Under the pieces are notes generated by a model. The model was not told the DNA's origin and made no database searches. It saw nothing but the letters and a program-made list of their open reading frames with translations. 64,000 nt of DNA from Sphingopyxis sp. 2PD (lineage in GTDB: Bacteria > Pseudomonadota > Alphaproteobacteria > Sphingomonadales > Sphingomonadaceae), in assembly GCF_005503695.1 (NCBI RefSeq), contig NZ_SCMU01000001.1, positions 1 to 64,000 of the forward strand, given 5' to 3'. A program made the position numbers and the translations under genes. This document shows positions 9,205 through 19,048 of the stretch, in pieces. Position 1 is the stretch's first letter. Each line of letters starts with the position of its first letter.

Positions 9205-10530
9205 TTAGGGCCGGTAACTGCTTGCCCGAAGCCCATATTTGGCCAATTTGTCGTACAAGGTTTTGCGGGGAATGTTCAGGCTCCGCTGCACGTCGGCGAC
9301 CCTCCCGCCGGAGCGGCGCATCGCATCTTCGAGGAGCGTTCGTTCAAAATTTGCGACCAGCGACTGAAGGCTCGCTCCCGTGGTTCCCGGCTCGACGGGC
9401 TGTGCCAGACGGGTCAGGCCGAGCACGAAATTCTGCGCAAATGTGCGCAGCTCGCGCAGGTTGCCGGGCCAATCGTGGCTGACGAGATGCTGCCATTCGA
9501 TCTCGCTGAGATCATCCGCCGACCGTTCGAGACTGCGTTCGAAATCGGCCACGAACATCCGGAACAATTCGGGAATGTCGTCGCGTCGTTCGACGAGCGG
9601 GGGCAATGTGACAGTAATGCCGCTCAGCCGATCTTCCAGTCCGCGATCGCGGACCGACACGCTGTCGTTTCCCTGACGGAACAGGGTGGTAGTCCCGATT
9701 ATCCGGATATCGACATTCCGCGGGCGATCCGCTCCAAGGGCGATGAAATTCCGCTGGTCGACCAGGCTGATCAGGCGGGGCAGATCGCGCGCGGGGATCG
9801 ACTCCAGCGCTTCGATGACCAGCGTTCCGCCATTTGCCCGCTCGATCAGCCCCGACCGCGACAGCGCGACCGACGGGTCGCGGCCATAGATGAGGACATT
9901 GGCCTCCTCGTTGGCGAAAATGCCGGGATCGAGGACGACGAACGGACGATTCCGGCGCGGGCTGAGATCATGTATCAGACGCGCGACGTGACTCTTGCCG
10001 GTGCCCGGTGCGCCGCTGATCAGCAGGTCGGCATCGGTTTGCGCCACTTCGCGCACGATCCGCTCGGCACGGCCGGCTACAACCGACGATCCCATCCAGC
10101 CGGTGCGCGCGTTTCCTTCCAGTTGTGAACGCAAGCGGCGGTTTTCCAGCAAAAGCTTGCGCCGGTCGGCCGCCTGGCGCACCGAGCGCGCGAGCCGTTC
10201 GATCGCATAGGGCTTGGTGAAGAAGTCCGCGGCGCCATCCTTCATGGAATCGACGGCCATCGATACATCGCCATGCGCGGTGGTGAAGATGACTGGAATA
10301 TCGGGGTCAATGTCGCGAATCCGGGCAAAGAATTCGATTCCGTCGAGGACCGGCAGGCGAACGTCGCTGATCACGACGCCATCGAAGTCCGCAGCGATTT
10401 CACGCAAGGCGGCCGTAGCTGCGGGAAATGCGGCCACGTTAAATCCTTCCAGCTGCAATGCTTGGAACGTGCCGGCTCGCAGACTGTCGTCATCCTCGAC
10501 GAAGATGATTGATAGGCTGCCGTCGGTCAT
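9205..10530 (-). CDS. DctD/NtrC-like response regulator with degenerate AAA+ core
   Basis: A 441-residue cytoplasmic regulator. The receiver domain is at about 5-120 (phospho-acceptor D56, K106), the AAA+ domain at about 145-370, and a Fis-type helix-turn-helix at about 390-436. Walker A is present (GAPGTGKS, 173-180). The loop that should carry GAFTGA reads IYGRDPSVALSRSG, with no such motif. The Walker B region reads TLVIEALE instead of the usual TLFLDEIE, losing the DE pair. Contact with sigma-54 and ATP hydrolysis are therefore doubtful. The ATG at 10530 overlaps the sensor gene stop (ATGA). Its neighbours, a DctB-like kinase and divergent dctA, suggest control of C4-dicarboxylate uptake. 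Confidence 0.85.
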   Translation of the reverse strand: MTDGSLSIIFVEDDDSLRAGTFQALQLEGFNVAAFPAATAALREIAADFDGVVISDVRLPVLDGIEFFARIRDIDPDIPVIFTTAHGDVSMAVDSMKDGAADFFTKPYAIERLARSVRQAADRRKLLLENRRLRSQLEGNARTGWMGSSVVAGRAERIVREVAQTDADLLISGAPGTGKSHVARLIHDLSPRRNRPFVVLDPGIFANEEANVLIYGRDPSVALSRSGLIERANGGTLVIEALESIPARDLPRLISLVDQRNFIALGADRPRNVDIRIIGTTTLFRQGNDSVSVRDRGLEDRLSGITVTLPPLVERRDDIPELFRMFVADFERSLERSADDLSEIEWQHLVSHDWPGNLRELRTFAQNFVLGLTRLAQPVEPGTTGASLQSLVANFERTLLEDAMRRSGGRVADVQRSLNIPRKTLYDKLAKYGLRASSYRP

Positions 10531-12224
10531 TTTGTGCGCGGAATGATCATGGTGAAACAGGTCCGCTTTGCGTCGGGTTCGAAAACAAGATCGCCGCCAA
10601 GGTCGCGCATAATGTCGCGCGAAATGACGAGCCCCAGCCCCAGACCGTCGGGCTTCGTGGTCGCAAAAGGCTGAAACAACTGGCCAATTTTGTCGGCGCC
10701 GATGCCGGGGCCGCTGTTGCAAACGCGCAACCGGATGTCATCGCCCCCGCGGATCGCCTCGATTGCAATCGCACCCCCGTCGCCCACTGCATCGAGGGCG
10801 TTCTGGAGCAGGTTGACCAGCACCTGTTCCAGCCGCACATGCTCGGCGACGACGGCAATATCGAGATCCTGTGCCGACGGCAGATCCAGTGCCACGTCCA
10901 TCGACGCGATCCGGTCGCGGAGCAGAAGGAGCGCGCTGTCGACGATCTCACCGATCCGGACCAGGCGCCGTGGCGCCGGCTGGCGGCGACTGAAGCGCCG
11001 CAGTTCTGCGGTTATCAGACCGAGCCGGTCCGCCAATCCGACGATTTCGCGGAAATTTGCCGACGCTTCGTCGACGAGCCCGCGCGCAATCAACTTCTCG
11101 CCATTTTCGGCAAACACCCGCATCGCCGCGACCGGCTGCCCGATCTCATGGCCAACCCCGGCCGATATCTGGCCCAGCGTCGCTAGGCGGTTGGCCTGTG
11201 ACAATTGTTCGCGCACCGTCTGCGTGCGCTGCGCGATCTCCGTCTCCTGTAACGCCTGCCGTCGCCGACGGACGAAGAACAGGGCGAATGCCAGCGCAAT
11301 CGTGCTGGCCAGCGCCAGGGCGACGGCCAGCCGCCCGCTTGCGATCGCTGCCGCTGCGCGGGGTCCCGGGTCCACCAGCAAGTGCAGCGTCCACCCATCG
11401 GGTGAGATCGATTGCAGCGTATCAAACAACGGCGCTTCGACGATCGCCCGCTCGCCTGCTCCTTGGGGTCTTGCCAAAACCAGGCGCTCGAGCCGTGCCA
11501 GCCCAAAGCGTTGCCGGTCCTGCGCGGCATCGCGCAGTTTCGCGACGCCTTCCCCGGTCAGCAGGAACCGCCATCGGGCGTCGGTTGCCAAAAGTACGAC
11601 GCCCGTTGCATCGGTGACGTAAACGCCGTTGGTCGCCTTGCGCCAGCTTTCTTCGAGCGCGTCGAACTCGATTTTCACTGCGACCACGCCGAGTGGTCGG
11701 GCCGCCGGACCGACCCGATGGGCGATATACAGCCCCGGTCGGCGACTGACGGTGCCGAGTGCGAACTCGGTGGCGCTTCCGCCGTTCAACGCCTCCCGGA
11801 AATAGCTGCGAAAGGCATAGTTCGAGCCCACAAAACTGTCAGGCTGGTTCCAGTTACTCGCCGCAAATGTGAGGCCGTCCCGGTCCATGACATAGATGGC
11901 CGCGGCGCCCGACCGCTTAGCGAGATTTTCGAGCCGGATATCAAGCAATCGGGTCTGGCCGGCATCGCGCGCGAGCGTTTCGCCGACCTGCAGGTCACCC
12001 GCCAGCGTAATGGGCAGCAGGCTAACCTTGTCGAGTTCGCTCCGCAGACCGGCAGCAAGAATGGCTGCATCGTCGCCCGCGACTGCCTTCTCCTGAGCAA
12101 GGGCGCGGGCATACATCACGCGGTCGACGGACAGCACCAATCCGGTCAAAATGCTGATCGCGACCGCCACCGACAGAATCAGGTAACGACGGTCACCAAC
12201 GATCTTTTCTGCCCAACCCGCCAT
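10527..12224 (-). CDS. DctB-like sensor histidine kinase
   Basis: A 565-residue membrane kinase. Membrane segments lie at about 14-35 and about 295-318 and enclose a large periplasmic double-cache sensor containing NYAFRSYF, a motif typical of DctB dicarboxylate sensors. The cytoplasmic part has a coiled linker, an H-box with H359 (GVGHEIGQP), an N-box (VNLLQNALDAV) and G-boxes (GPGIGADKI, GLGLGL). It would phosphorylate the adjacent regulator in response to dicarboxylates; the ligand is inferred from the family and from dctA next door. ATG 12224 is preferred; an in-frame TTG at 12251 is possible but lies inside the inverted repeat upstream. Confidence 0.9.
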   Translation of the reverse strand: MAGWAEKIVGDRRYLILSVAVAISILTGLVLSVDRVMYARALAQEKAVAGDDAAILAAGLRSELDKVSLLPITLAGDLQVGETLARDAGQTRLLDIRLENLAKRSGAAAIYVMDRDGLTFAASNWNQPDSFVGSNYAFRSYFREALNGGSATEFALGTVSRRPGLYIAHRVGPAARPLGVVAVKIEFDALEESWRKATNGVYVTDATGVVLLATDARWRFLLTGEGVAKLRDAAQDRQRFGLARLERLVLARPQGAGERAIVEAPLFDTLQSISPDGWTLHLLVDPGPRAAAAIASGRLAVALALASTIALAFALFFVRRRRQALQETEIAQRTQTVREQLSQANRLATLGQISAGVGHEIGQPVAAMRVFAENGEKLIARGLVDEASANFREIVGLADRLGLITAELRRFSRRQPAPRRLVRIGEIVDSALLLLRDRIASMDVALDLPSAQDLDIAVVAEHVRLEQVLVNLLQNALDAVGDGGAIAIEAIRGGDDIRLRVCNSGPGIGADKIGQLFQPFATTKPDGLGLGLVISRDIMRDLGGDLVFEPDAKRTCFTMIIPRTK

Positions 12225-12232
12225 CGCTCTAC

Positions 12233-12250
12233 TGTGCGGTTTTTCGCACA
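12233..12250. promoter_or_regulatory. Inverted repeat upstream of dctB-like gene (candidate operator)
   Basis: TGTGCG-N6-CGCACA is a perfect 6+6 inverted repeat directly upstream of the sensor gene, in the divergent region with dctA. A related half-site (ACCGCACA) lies about 20 bases further on. It is a candidate binding site for the DctD-like regulator; no binding data can be read from sequence. Confidence 0.4.
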
Positions 12251-12384
12251 ATATTCAACTCGAATGTAGGGATAACCGCACAAATCTCGAACGCCAAATA
12301 GTCTATATACATGATAAATAATGATATTTAGAAATGCGGCTTGATCGTTTCATGGTCCCTCCCGGCAAATTATAATCGATACCA

Positions 12385-12397
12385 GGCAAAAATTGCC
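12385..12397. promoter_or_regulatory. Inverted repeat just upstream of dctA
   Basis: GGCAA-AAA-TTGCC is a perfect 5+5 inverted repeat ending 17 bases before the dctA ATG and just before its ribosome site (GGGAGAGG). The position would suit a repressor site. No sigma-54 promoter (TGGCAC-N5-TTGC) was found in the 12225-12414 region. Confidence 0.3.
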
Positions 12398-12414
12398 ACG
12401 GGAGAGGATCGGCG

Positions 12415-13800
12415 ATGGGGTTGGCAGCTGCCACTGGGGATTCGGGCGTGCCCGCCCGCAAATTGCCATTTTATCGGCATCTTTATGTTCAGGTGCTGAC
12501 CGCGATCGCGCTCGGCGCGCTGGTGGGACACCTGTTTCCCGAGTTTGGCGCCTCGCTGAAACCGATCGGCGACGGCTTCATCGCGCTGGTCAAAATGATT
12601 ATCGCCCCGGTGATTTTCGTGACCGTCGCCACCGGCATCGCGGGGATGAAGGATATGACCGCGGTCGGCAGCGTCGCCGGCAAGGCCTTCGTCTATTTCC
12701 TGTTCTTCTCCACCCTCGCGCTCGTTATCGGGCTCGTGGTTGCCAATGTCGTCCAGCCGGGCGCGGGACTGAATATCGACCCAGCATCGCTCGATACGGC
12801 GGCGGTAGCGACATATGCCGAGACCGCGAAGCAGCAGACCATGGCAGGCTTCCTGCTCGGCATCATACCTACGACGCTGTTCAGCGCCTTGACCAGCGGA
12901 TCGATCCTCCAGGTGCTGCTTGTTGCGATCCTGTCCGGTGTCGCGATCGCCACGACCAGGCCGCACAGCGACCTTGTCCTCGACGTGATGGGGTCGTTCA
13001 ACGAGGTCATCTTCAAGCTCGTCCACATGTTGATGAAGCTCGCCCCGATCGGTGCGTTCGGGGCGATCGCCTTTACCATCGGCGAGTTCGGAATTGGTTC
13101 TCTCGCCAGTCTCGCGGCGCTGATCGCGACCTTCTATCTGACGTCGCTGCTGTTCGTTCTCGTGGTACTCGGTGTTGTCGCGCGACTGGCAGGGTTCACC
13201 ATCTTTGGCTTGATCAAATATCTGCGCGAGGAGCTCCTGCTCGTTCTCGGGACGTCGTCGTCCGAGGCCGCCCTACCAAGCCTGATGGAGAAAATGGAGA
13301 TCGCGGGCTGCCGCAAGACGGTGGTCGGGCTGGTTGTGCCAACCGGCTATTCCTTCAATCTCGACGGCACCAACATCTATATGACGCTGGCCGCGCTGTT
13401 CATCGCGCAGGCGGTGGGCATCGAGCTGTCGTTCGGCGAGCAGCTCACGCTGGTGCTGGTCGCGATGGTCAGCTCAAAGGGCGCGGCGGGGGTCACCGGT
13501 GCGGGCTTTGTGATCCTCGCGGCGACGCTGTCGGTCATCCCCTCTGTTCCGGTGGCCGGAATGGCGCTGATCCTGGGCATCGACCGGTTCATGAGCGAAT
13601 GCCGCGCGCTCACCAATTTCATTGGCAATGCGGTCGCCACGATCGTGGTTGCCAAATGGGAAAATGCGCTCGACACCCAGCGGCTGGCCGCCGCGATGGC
13701 GGGTAAGCCAATGCCGCTGCCTGAAGCCGACATCGAACATCACGAGCGCACCGGACCCCATAGCGAGGGTATAGCGGCGGCGATCGGAGAGACCGCATGA
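12415..13800 (+). CDS. dctA: C4-dicarboxylate:cation symporter DctA
   Basis: A 461-residue DAACS-family transporter with about eight membrane segments and re-entrant loops. Family signatures are clear: [16 protein letters not shown], the serine-rich [13 protein letters not shown], the [14 protein letters not shown] motif, and the [10 protein letters not shown] and [14 protein letters not shown] regions. It would import succinate, fumarate or malate with cations. The ATG at 12415 follows a good ribosome site. It is divergent from the DctBD-like pair, and its stop overlaps the esterase start (ATGA at 13797-13800), so uptake and the downstream hydrolase are coupled. Confidence 0.95.
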   Translation: MGLAAATGDSGVPARKLPFYRHLYVQVLTAIALGALVGHLFPEFGASLKPIGDGFIALVKMIIAPVIFVTVATGIAGMKDMTAVGSVAGKAFVYFLFFSTLALVIGLVVANVVQPGAGLNIDPASLDTAAVATYAETAKQQTMAGFLLGIIPTTLFSALTSGSILQVLLVAILSGVAIATTRPHSDLVLDVMGSFNEVIFKLVHMLMKLAPIGAFGAIAFTIGEFGIGSLASLAALIATFYLTSLLFVLVVLGVVARLAGFTIFGLIKYLREELLLVLGTSSSEAALPSLMEKMEIAGCRKTVVGLVVPTGYSFNLDGTNIYMTLAALFIAQAVGIELSFGEQLTLVLVAMVSSKGAAGVTGAGFVILAATLSVIPSVPVAGMALILGIDRFMSECRALTNFIGNAVATIVVAKWENALDTQRLAAAMAGKPMPLPEADIEHHERTGPHSEGIAAAIGETA

Positions 13801-14744
13801 TCGCGCGCCGCACCCTGATCGCGGGCGCCGCCACGCTGCTGGTCGCATCGACCTGGCCGGGCGGCGCCGTGCTGAAGGCGCATGAATTCGAAGAAATTCT
13901 GCTGTGGCCTGGCACGCCGCCCGGGAAGGGCGCCGTCAGCGGGCCGGAACGGATCGGCGACAAGGGCGCAGGCTTTGGTGCAGTGTCCAATGTCTCCAAT
14001 CCGCGTCTGCGCGTCTATCGTCCCAACCATCCGAATGGTCGGGCGGTGGTGGTCATCGGCGGCGGCGGTTATTTCCGCATCCAGCTGTGGAAGGAGAGCA
14101 CCCCCGCGGCGCAATGGTTGCAGCTTAACGGCTATACCGTCTTCGAACTGATCCACCGGCTGCCCGCCGACGGATGGGAGGCCACCGCCCCGTTCATCGA
14201 CGCGCAGCGCGCGATGAAGATCGTGCGCCATCGTGCGGGTGACTTCGGCATTCGGCCCGACTGCATAGGCATTCTGGGTTTCTCCGCCGGCGGACATTTG
14301 GCCGGCTACACCGCGCTGAAGCCGGGCCAGCCATTATACGCGGGTAACGACGAGGTCGAAACGGCGTCGGCGCGGCCCGATTTCGCGGCATTGCTGTTCC
14401 CGGTGGTCACGCTGCGCAAACCCTATGACACGACGCGCACCCGGCGCGAGATCGTCGGCCGCGAACCCAGCATCGCGGCACAGGAGCTTTGGTCGCTCGA
14501 CACGCATGCGTCGAAGGACGCGCCGCCGATGATCCTGTTCTCCTCGGCCGACGACCAGACGACGCCACCCGGCCACAATATCGCGCTGTTCGAGGCGCTC
14601 AACCGCGCCGGCGCGAGCGTGGAAATGCACATTTTTTCGGATGGAGGCCACGGATGGGGTCTCGGCACATCCGAGCAGACGCTGAGCCAGTGGCCGACGC
14701 TGTTCCACACCTGGCTCGACAAGCAAATGACCCAAAAGAAATGA
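13797..14744 (+). CDS. Exported alpha/beta-hydrolase (acetyl esterase/lipase-like)
   Basis: A 315-residue protein with a twin-arginine-like N-terminus ([10 protein letters not shown]) and hydrophobic stretch, suggesting Tat export. The alpha/beta-hydrolase core has a glycine-rich oxyanion segment (VIGGGGYF), nucleophile S163 in GFSAGGH, candidate acids D252/D253 in [10 protein letters not shown], and H285 in DGGHGWG. This resembles acetylxylan-esterase-like and BD-FAE-type hydrolases. The substrate is unknown. Coupling to dctA and to the TonB receptor 17 bases downstream suggests it cleaves an ester imported or produced by this operon. Confidence 0.85.
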   Translation: MIARRTLIAGAATLLVASTWPGGAVLKAHEFEEILLWPGTPPGKGAVSGPERIGDKGAGFGAVSNVSNPRLRVYRPNHPNGRAVVVIGGGGYFRIQLWKESTPAAQWLQLNGYTVFELIHRLPADGWEATAPFIDAQRAMKIVRHRAGDFGIRPDCIGILGFSAGGHLAGYTALKPGQPLYAGNDEVETASARPDFAALLFPVVTLRKPYDTTRTRREIVGREPSIAAQELWSLDTHASKDAPPMILFSSADDQTTPPGHNIALFEALNRAGASVEMHIFSDGGHGWGLGTSEQTLSQWPTLFHTWLDKQMTQKK

Positions 14745-14761
14745 TCGGGAGGATCACCAAT

Positions 14762-17700
14762 ATGCGCATCACCACCATTGCCAAACTGGCGCTTCTGGGC
14801 GGCACAAGCCTGCTCGCGTCCACGCTCGCCGCCGCGCAGGACCAGCCCGCGTCCGGATCGACGCCCGATGCCGCGGAGGTCAGCGCCGCCGAACCCGAAA
14901 TCGTCGTCACCGGCACCCAAATTCAGGGCGCCCAGATCAACGACGTGCTGCCCGTCACCGTGGTCGACGAACAGTCGATCGAGAACAGCGGCGCATCGTC
15001 GGGCGACGAAATGTTCCGCGCCATCCCGCAGGCCGGGACGGTCGCCTTCAACGAGCAGAACGCGACGACCCAGAACAATGTGCGCGGCGACGTCGGTTCG
15101 ATCAATCTGCGCGACCTTGGCACCGGCAACACGCTCTTGCTGATCAACGGCCGCCGCATGAACCTGCATCCGGGTTTCCAGACCGAGCTGCTCGTGCCGG
15201 TTGTCTCGCCCGATACCAACGAGATCGCACCGGGAAGCGTGCGGCGGATCGAAGTGTTGCGCGACGGCGCATCGGCGCTCTACGGCGCCGACGCCGTGGC
15301 AGGCGTGGTCAACACGGTGCTGAAAGGCGGCATGAAAGGTGGCTTCCTCGAAGCCGACTACCGCATGTCCGACGGGACAAGCCTCTACAGCTTCAACCTG
15401 ACCGGCGGCTATGGGTTCGACTTCGGCGGCGGCCGCGGCAATCTGACCGTCTATGGCGGCTATTTCCACGAAAACGGCCTGCCCGTCACCGCACGCGATT
15501 ACGCGCGCGACGACAACCGCCTGCCGCTGGTCGAAGGGACCGATTTCGAGGGCGATGCCTCGTTCAACAACCGCAATACATTTGGCCCGTTCGGGCAGTT
15601 CGATATCCAGGCACCAGCCAACCGCACGCCGATCGGCGACGACGACTTCTACCTGCAACCCAGCACCTTCGCCGGTTGCCGCCTCCAGTTCGGCGGCGGC
15701 ATCTGCGCCCGCAACGGCGAAACGCCGGTCGCGGCGGTCCGTTACAACACGATCTTCGGTAACAGCCTGATCAGCAAGAAAGACCGCTATAATGCGATGG
15801 CGCTGCTCAGCTACGAGCTGACCGACGATATCGAGGCCTATTTCGAGGGCAGCTATTACCGATCGGAAAGCGTGCGGAATTTCGACCCGTCGGCAATCCT
15901 CAGCGCCGTTCCCGTCGGCATCTCGCGCAACGCCTATTACAATCCGTTCGGGCCGACCACGCGCAACGGACAACCCAACCCGCAGCGCCTGCCGGGTACC
16001 ACGATCGCGGCCGAGGGCGCCGACCTGATCATGGAACGGTACCGTTTTGTCGATGTCGGCAACCGGATCATCGACGTCGAAAAGGAAAGTTACCGGCTGG
16101 TGGCCGGGTTGCGGGGCAACTTCGGCGCGTGGGACTTCGACACCGGCTTCGTCTATTCGGAGGCCGATACGATCGATCTGGAGCGCAACCGGGTTTCGCT
16201 CACCGCCATGCAGCGCCAGATCAACCTGACCACGCCCGATGCGTATAATCCGTTCAACGGCGGCTGCTTGGACGATCCGGGCCTCGGCGATTGCACGCCC
16301 AACCCGCTTTCCTCGATCGAGCCGTTCCGGATCGACGTGTTCCGCAAGGGCGGCACCAGCCTGGCGCTCGCCGACTTCAAGGTCAGCCGCGATGACCTGT
16401 TCACGCTGCCCGGCGGCAATGTCGGCATCGCCGCCGGCGTCGAGTGGCGGCGCGAGTCCTTCTACGACGACCGCGATCCGCGGCTCGACGGCACCATCAC
16501 CTTCACCGACAGCGTGACCGGGGTGTTCAACGGCAGCGACGTCGCCGGCACCAGCGAATCCCCCGACACCGACGGCGTCCGCAATGTCTATTCGGCGTTC
16601 ACCGAACTGTTCGTTCCCCTCGTTAGCCCGGAAATGAACATTCCGCTGATCGAGGCGCTCAACGTCCAGCTTGCCGGCCGCATCGAACGGTTCGCCGACA
16701 TCCGCGCAACCGCCAAGGTGCCGCGCATCGCGGCATCGTGGACGACCATTCCCGGCGTCACGTTCCGCGGCGCCTGGTCGCAGGGTTTCCGCGCTCCCAA
16801 CCTGGTGCAGGTCAACGACGACGGCACCACGCGCTCGAACACCCGCGACGATTTTGTCGTCTGCCAGGCACAGGTCGAGAAGGGCGTTATCGCCAATCTT
16901 GCTGCCTGCCCCGGGGCGGGGGTGATCAGCTTCCGCTCGGGCGCGCGCAACCTGCGCCCCGAAGACAGTGAAAGCATCAACCTGGGCATCGTTCTCGAGC
17001 CGGGGTTCCTGCCCGGACTGACGCTCACCGCCGATTACTGGCGGGTCAAGCAGACCGGCCTGGTCGGGACGTTCGGCGATGACAACGCCATTGCGCTCGA
17101 CCTGCTGCGCCGTCTGGCCGGGAGCAGCAACCCCAACGTGATCCGCGAAGCGCCAACGGCGGATGACATCGCCCTGTTCACGGGCACCAGCCTGGCCCCG
17201 ACCGGCCGGATCATTCGCGTGCTCGACCCCTATCTCAACCTCGACAGCCGCGTGTCGAAGGGGTGGGACTTCGGCCTTGTCTATCGTGTGCCCGATTTCG
17301 GGGCGGGGGATTTCCGGGTCCGGTTGAACGTGGCGCGGCTCGACAGCTTTGTGCAGAGCGCCGGCCCGGACGGGCAGGAAATCCTCGATGCGATCGCCGC
17401 GGGAACGCTGCCGCTCGATGTCACCGTCGGCGGCCTTGGCGAGCTTCTGGAGGTGGACGGACGGCCCAAATGGCGAGCCAGCGGCTCGATCAACTGGGAC
17501 AAGGGGCCGGTCTCGGTTGGCCTGTTCGGCAGCTATGTCGGGAAATTCTATGACACCAGCGTGGTTCGCGACGTGCTGGTCGTATCGGACAATCCCAATG
17601 CCAATTTCTTCCCGGTCGACGACATCTTTACGATGAATCTGTCGGTCGCCTATACGATCAACAATGACACGGCGCTCGACGGAACCCGGTTGCGGTTTGC

Positions 17701-17818
17701 GATCAACAATTTGTTCGATACCGATCCGCCGCTCGCCGACGAAACTTATGGCTTCTACAGCGATCTGCACAGCGCCCGCGGCCGCCAGTTCGCCATCGAG
17801 ATCAGGAAGAAGTTCTGA
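14762..17818 (+). CDS. TonB-dependent outer-membrane receptor
   Basis: A 1018-residue protein. Signal peptide at about 1-25 (ends LAAAQ). The plug domain at about 45-190 has IVVTGTQIQG, NLRDLGTGNTLLLINGRR and RIEVLRDGASALYGADAVAGVVN. The long beta-barrel ends in a terminal Phe (IRKKF). The length and plug are typical of the large sphingomonad receptors for peptides or complex carbon sources. The ATG at 14762 has a GGGAGG ribosome site and directly precedes the signal peptide. The downstream M14 peptidase and upstream dctA favour an organic nutrient over iron; the substrate is not identifiable from sequence. Confidence 0.93.
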   Translation: MRITTIAKLALLGGTSLLASTLAAAQDQPASGSTPDAAEVSAAEPEIVVTGTQIQGAQINDVLPVTVVDEQSIENSGASSGDEMFRAIPQAGTVAFNEQNATTQNNVRGDVGSINLRDLGTGNTLLLINGRRMNLHPGFQTELLVPVVSPDTNEIAPGSVRRIEVLRDGASALYGADAVAGVVNTVLKGGMKGGFLEADYRMSDGTSLYSFNLTGGYGFDFGGGRGNLTVYGGYFHENGLPVTARDYARDDNRLPLVEGTDFEGDASFNNRNTFGPFGQFDIQAPANRTPIGDDDFYLQPSTFAGCRLQFGGGICARNGETPVAAVRYNTIFGNSLISKKDRYNAMALLSYELTDDIEAYFEGSYYRSESVRNFDPSAILSAVPVGISRNAYYNPFGPTTRNGQPNPQRLPGTTIAAEGADLIMERYRFVDVGNRIIDVEKESYRLVAGLRGNFGAWDFDTGFVYSEADTIDLERNRVSLTAMQRQINLTTPDAYNPFNGGCLDDPGLGDCTPNPLSSIEPFRIDVFRKGGTSLALADFKVSRDDLFTLPGGNVGIAAGVEWRRESFYDDRDPRLDGTITFTDSVTGVFNGSDVAGTSESPDTDGVRNVYSAFTELFVPLVSPEMNIPLIEALNVQLAGRIERFADIRATAKVPRIAASWTTIPGVTFRGAWSQGFRAPNLVQVNDDGTTRSNTRDDFVVCQAQVEKGVIANLAACPGAGVISFRSGARNLRPEDSESINLGIVLEPGFLPGLTLTADYWRVKQTGLVGTFGDDNAIALDLLRRLAGSSNPNVIREAPTADDIALFTGTSLAPTGRIIRVLDPYLNLDSRVSKGWDFGLVYRVPDFGAGDFRVRLNVARLDSFVQSAGPDGQEILDAIAAGTLPLDVTVGGLGELLEVDGRPKWRASGSINWDKGPVSVGLFGSYVGKFYDTSVVRDVLVVSDNPNANFFPVDDIFTMNLSVAYTINNDTALDGTRLRFAINNLFDTDPPLADETYGFYSDLHSARGRQFAIEIRKKF

Positions 17819-17822
17819 CGCT

Positions 17823-19004
17823 GTGACTTTGTACCGGTTCCGGCTGCCTTTCGCGGGGGCGCTGCTTGCGCTCGCAGGATGCGCGCAATTGCCGCCCCCC
17901 GCCGCCGGGACCGGTGCTCCACCGCGAAGTTGCATCACTACAGCCGCGAGCATCAGCTTCGATTTTGAGGGCGCGCCGCTCTCACCGTGCACGATCGAAG
18001 GTGAGCGCGAGTTTTCTGTCCTTATCGCGCCCGAACACGCCCCGCCGATCAACCCGAGTCCGTGGTACGCATTCCGGTATAGGGCCGATGGCCCCGGCAA
18101 TGTCATCGTCCATCTCCGCTATCTCGCGGCCAAGCATCGCTATCGCCCCAAATGGCGAAGCACGACCCATGCAACATCGCTCGATGTGTCGGAGGGTGAC
18201 GACGGCAGGACCGCAACCCTCGTGCTGCCGCCCGGGCAGGCGGTCGTCAGCGGCCAGGAACTGGTCGGGGCGAACGAACAGGCCGCGCTGATGGCCAGAC
18301 TCGATCGCAGCACTTCCGTCACCCGTGAAACGCTGGGCCGTTCGCTCGGCGGGCGTCCCATTGAAGCGCTCCGCATCGGCGATCCGTCCGCGCGGCGGCT
18401 GGTGATCCTGCTCGGACGGCAGCATCCGCCCGAAGTCAGCGGCGCAATCGCCATGGAGCATTTTCTGGACACACTGGTCGCGCGAGCCGACGCTGGAGAG
18501 CTTGCTGCGCAGGAGGTTCAGATTCTTGCCATTCCGCTGCTCAATCCCGATGGCGTCGCGCGCGGACATTGGCGCGCCAATCTGGGCGGCGTAGATCTCA
18601 ATCGCGACTGGGGACGCTTTACCCAGCCCGAAACCCGCGCCGTCGCGGACTGGCTGGGACGCTTACCAAGCCGCATTCGCCCCGTCCTCATGGTCGATTT
18701 CCACTCCACCTCGCGCAACCTGTTTTACGTGCAGGGCGACGAGTCGAGCGAGGAACAGGAACGGTTTCTGACACGATGGCTTGGCGGGAAGGAAAATCTG
18801 ATCGCCGGATATTCGTTTTCCATCGAGCGTCGCAACGCCAACGCTGGTTCCGGAACCGCAAAGAACTGGTTCCACGCCACCCATGCTATTCCCGCTTATA
18901 CCTACGAGGTTGGCGACGAGACGAATCGTCAGGCAATTGCGCAGGCTGCTCGCGCGCTTGCGGTGGGCTTAATGGAAGCATTGCCGCCTTTGGACTTGCC
19001 TTAA
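17823..19004 (+). CDS. Lipoprotein M14-family zinc carboxypeptidase
   Basis: A 393-residue protein with a lipobox (LALAGC, Cys20) after a signal peptide, so probably membrane-anchored in the periplasm. M14 features: zinc motif HPPE in GRQHPPEVSG, the NPDGVARGHWRAN and GVDLNRDW substrate/zinc region, the third zinc ligand in VDFHSTSRN, and the catalytic Glu in YTYEVGDETN. All key residues appear present. It starts at GTG only five bases after the receptor stop, so it is co-transcribed. A receptor that imports a peptide or amino-acid conjugate, trimmed by this enzyme, is the simplest reading. Confidence 0.88.
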   Translation: MTLYRFRLPFAGALLALAGCAQLPPPAAGTGAPPRSCITTAASISFDFEGAPLSPCTIEGEREFSVLIAPEHAPPINPSPWYAFRYRADGPGNVIVHLRYLAAKHRYRPKWRSTTHATSLDVSEGDDGRTATLVLPPGQAVVSGQELVGANEQAALMARLDRSTSVTRETLGRSLGGRPIEALRIGDPSARRLVILLGRQHPPEVSGAIAMEHFLDTLVARADAGELAAQEVQILAIPLLNPDGVARGHWRANLGGVDLNRDWGRFTQPETRAVADWLGRLPSRIRPVLMVDFHSTSRNLFYVQGDESSEEQERFLTRWLGGKENLIAGYSFSIERRNANAGSGTAKNWFHATHAIPAYTYEVGDETNRQAIAQAARALAVGLMEALPPLDLP

Positions 19005-19048
19005 GTTCGACTTAATAACTGAAATTGAGGCGAAAACCCGACTTCGTG

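Noticed and set aside
12350..12375. Possible sigma-54 promoter before dctA (TGG...GGCA)
   Set aside because: The spacing between the GG and GC elements is one base short and the flanking consensus is poor; the neighbouring regulator also lacks GAFTGA.
14423..18106. Very long open frame on the minus strand (over 1200 codons) opposite the TonB receptor
   Set aside because: It is the mirror of a codon-biased GC-rich gene; the product is Arg/Ala/Asp-rich low-complexity sequence with no domain, while the plus strand has a complete receptor.
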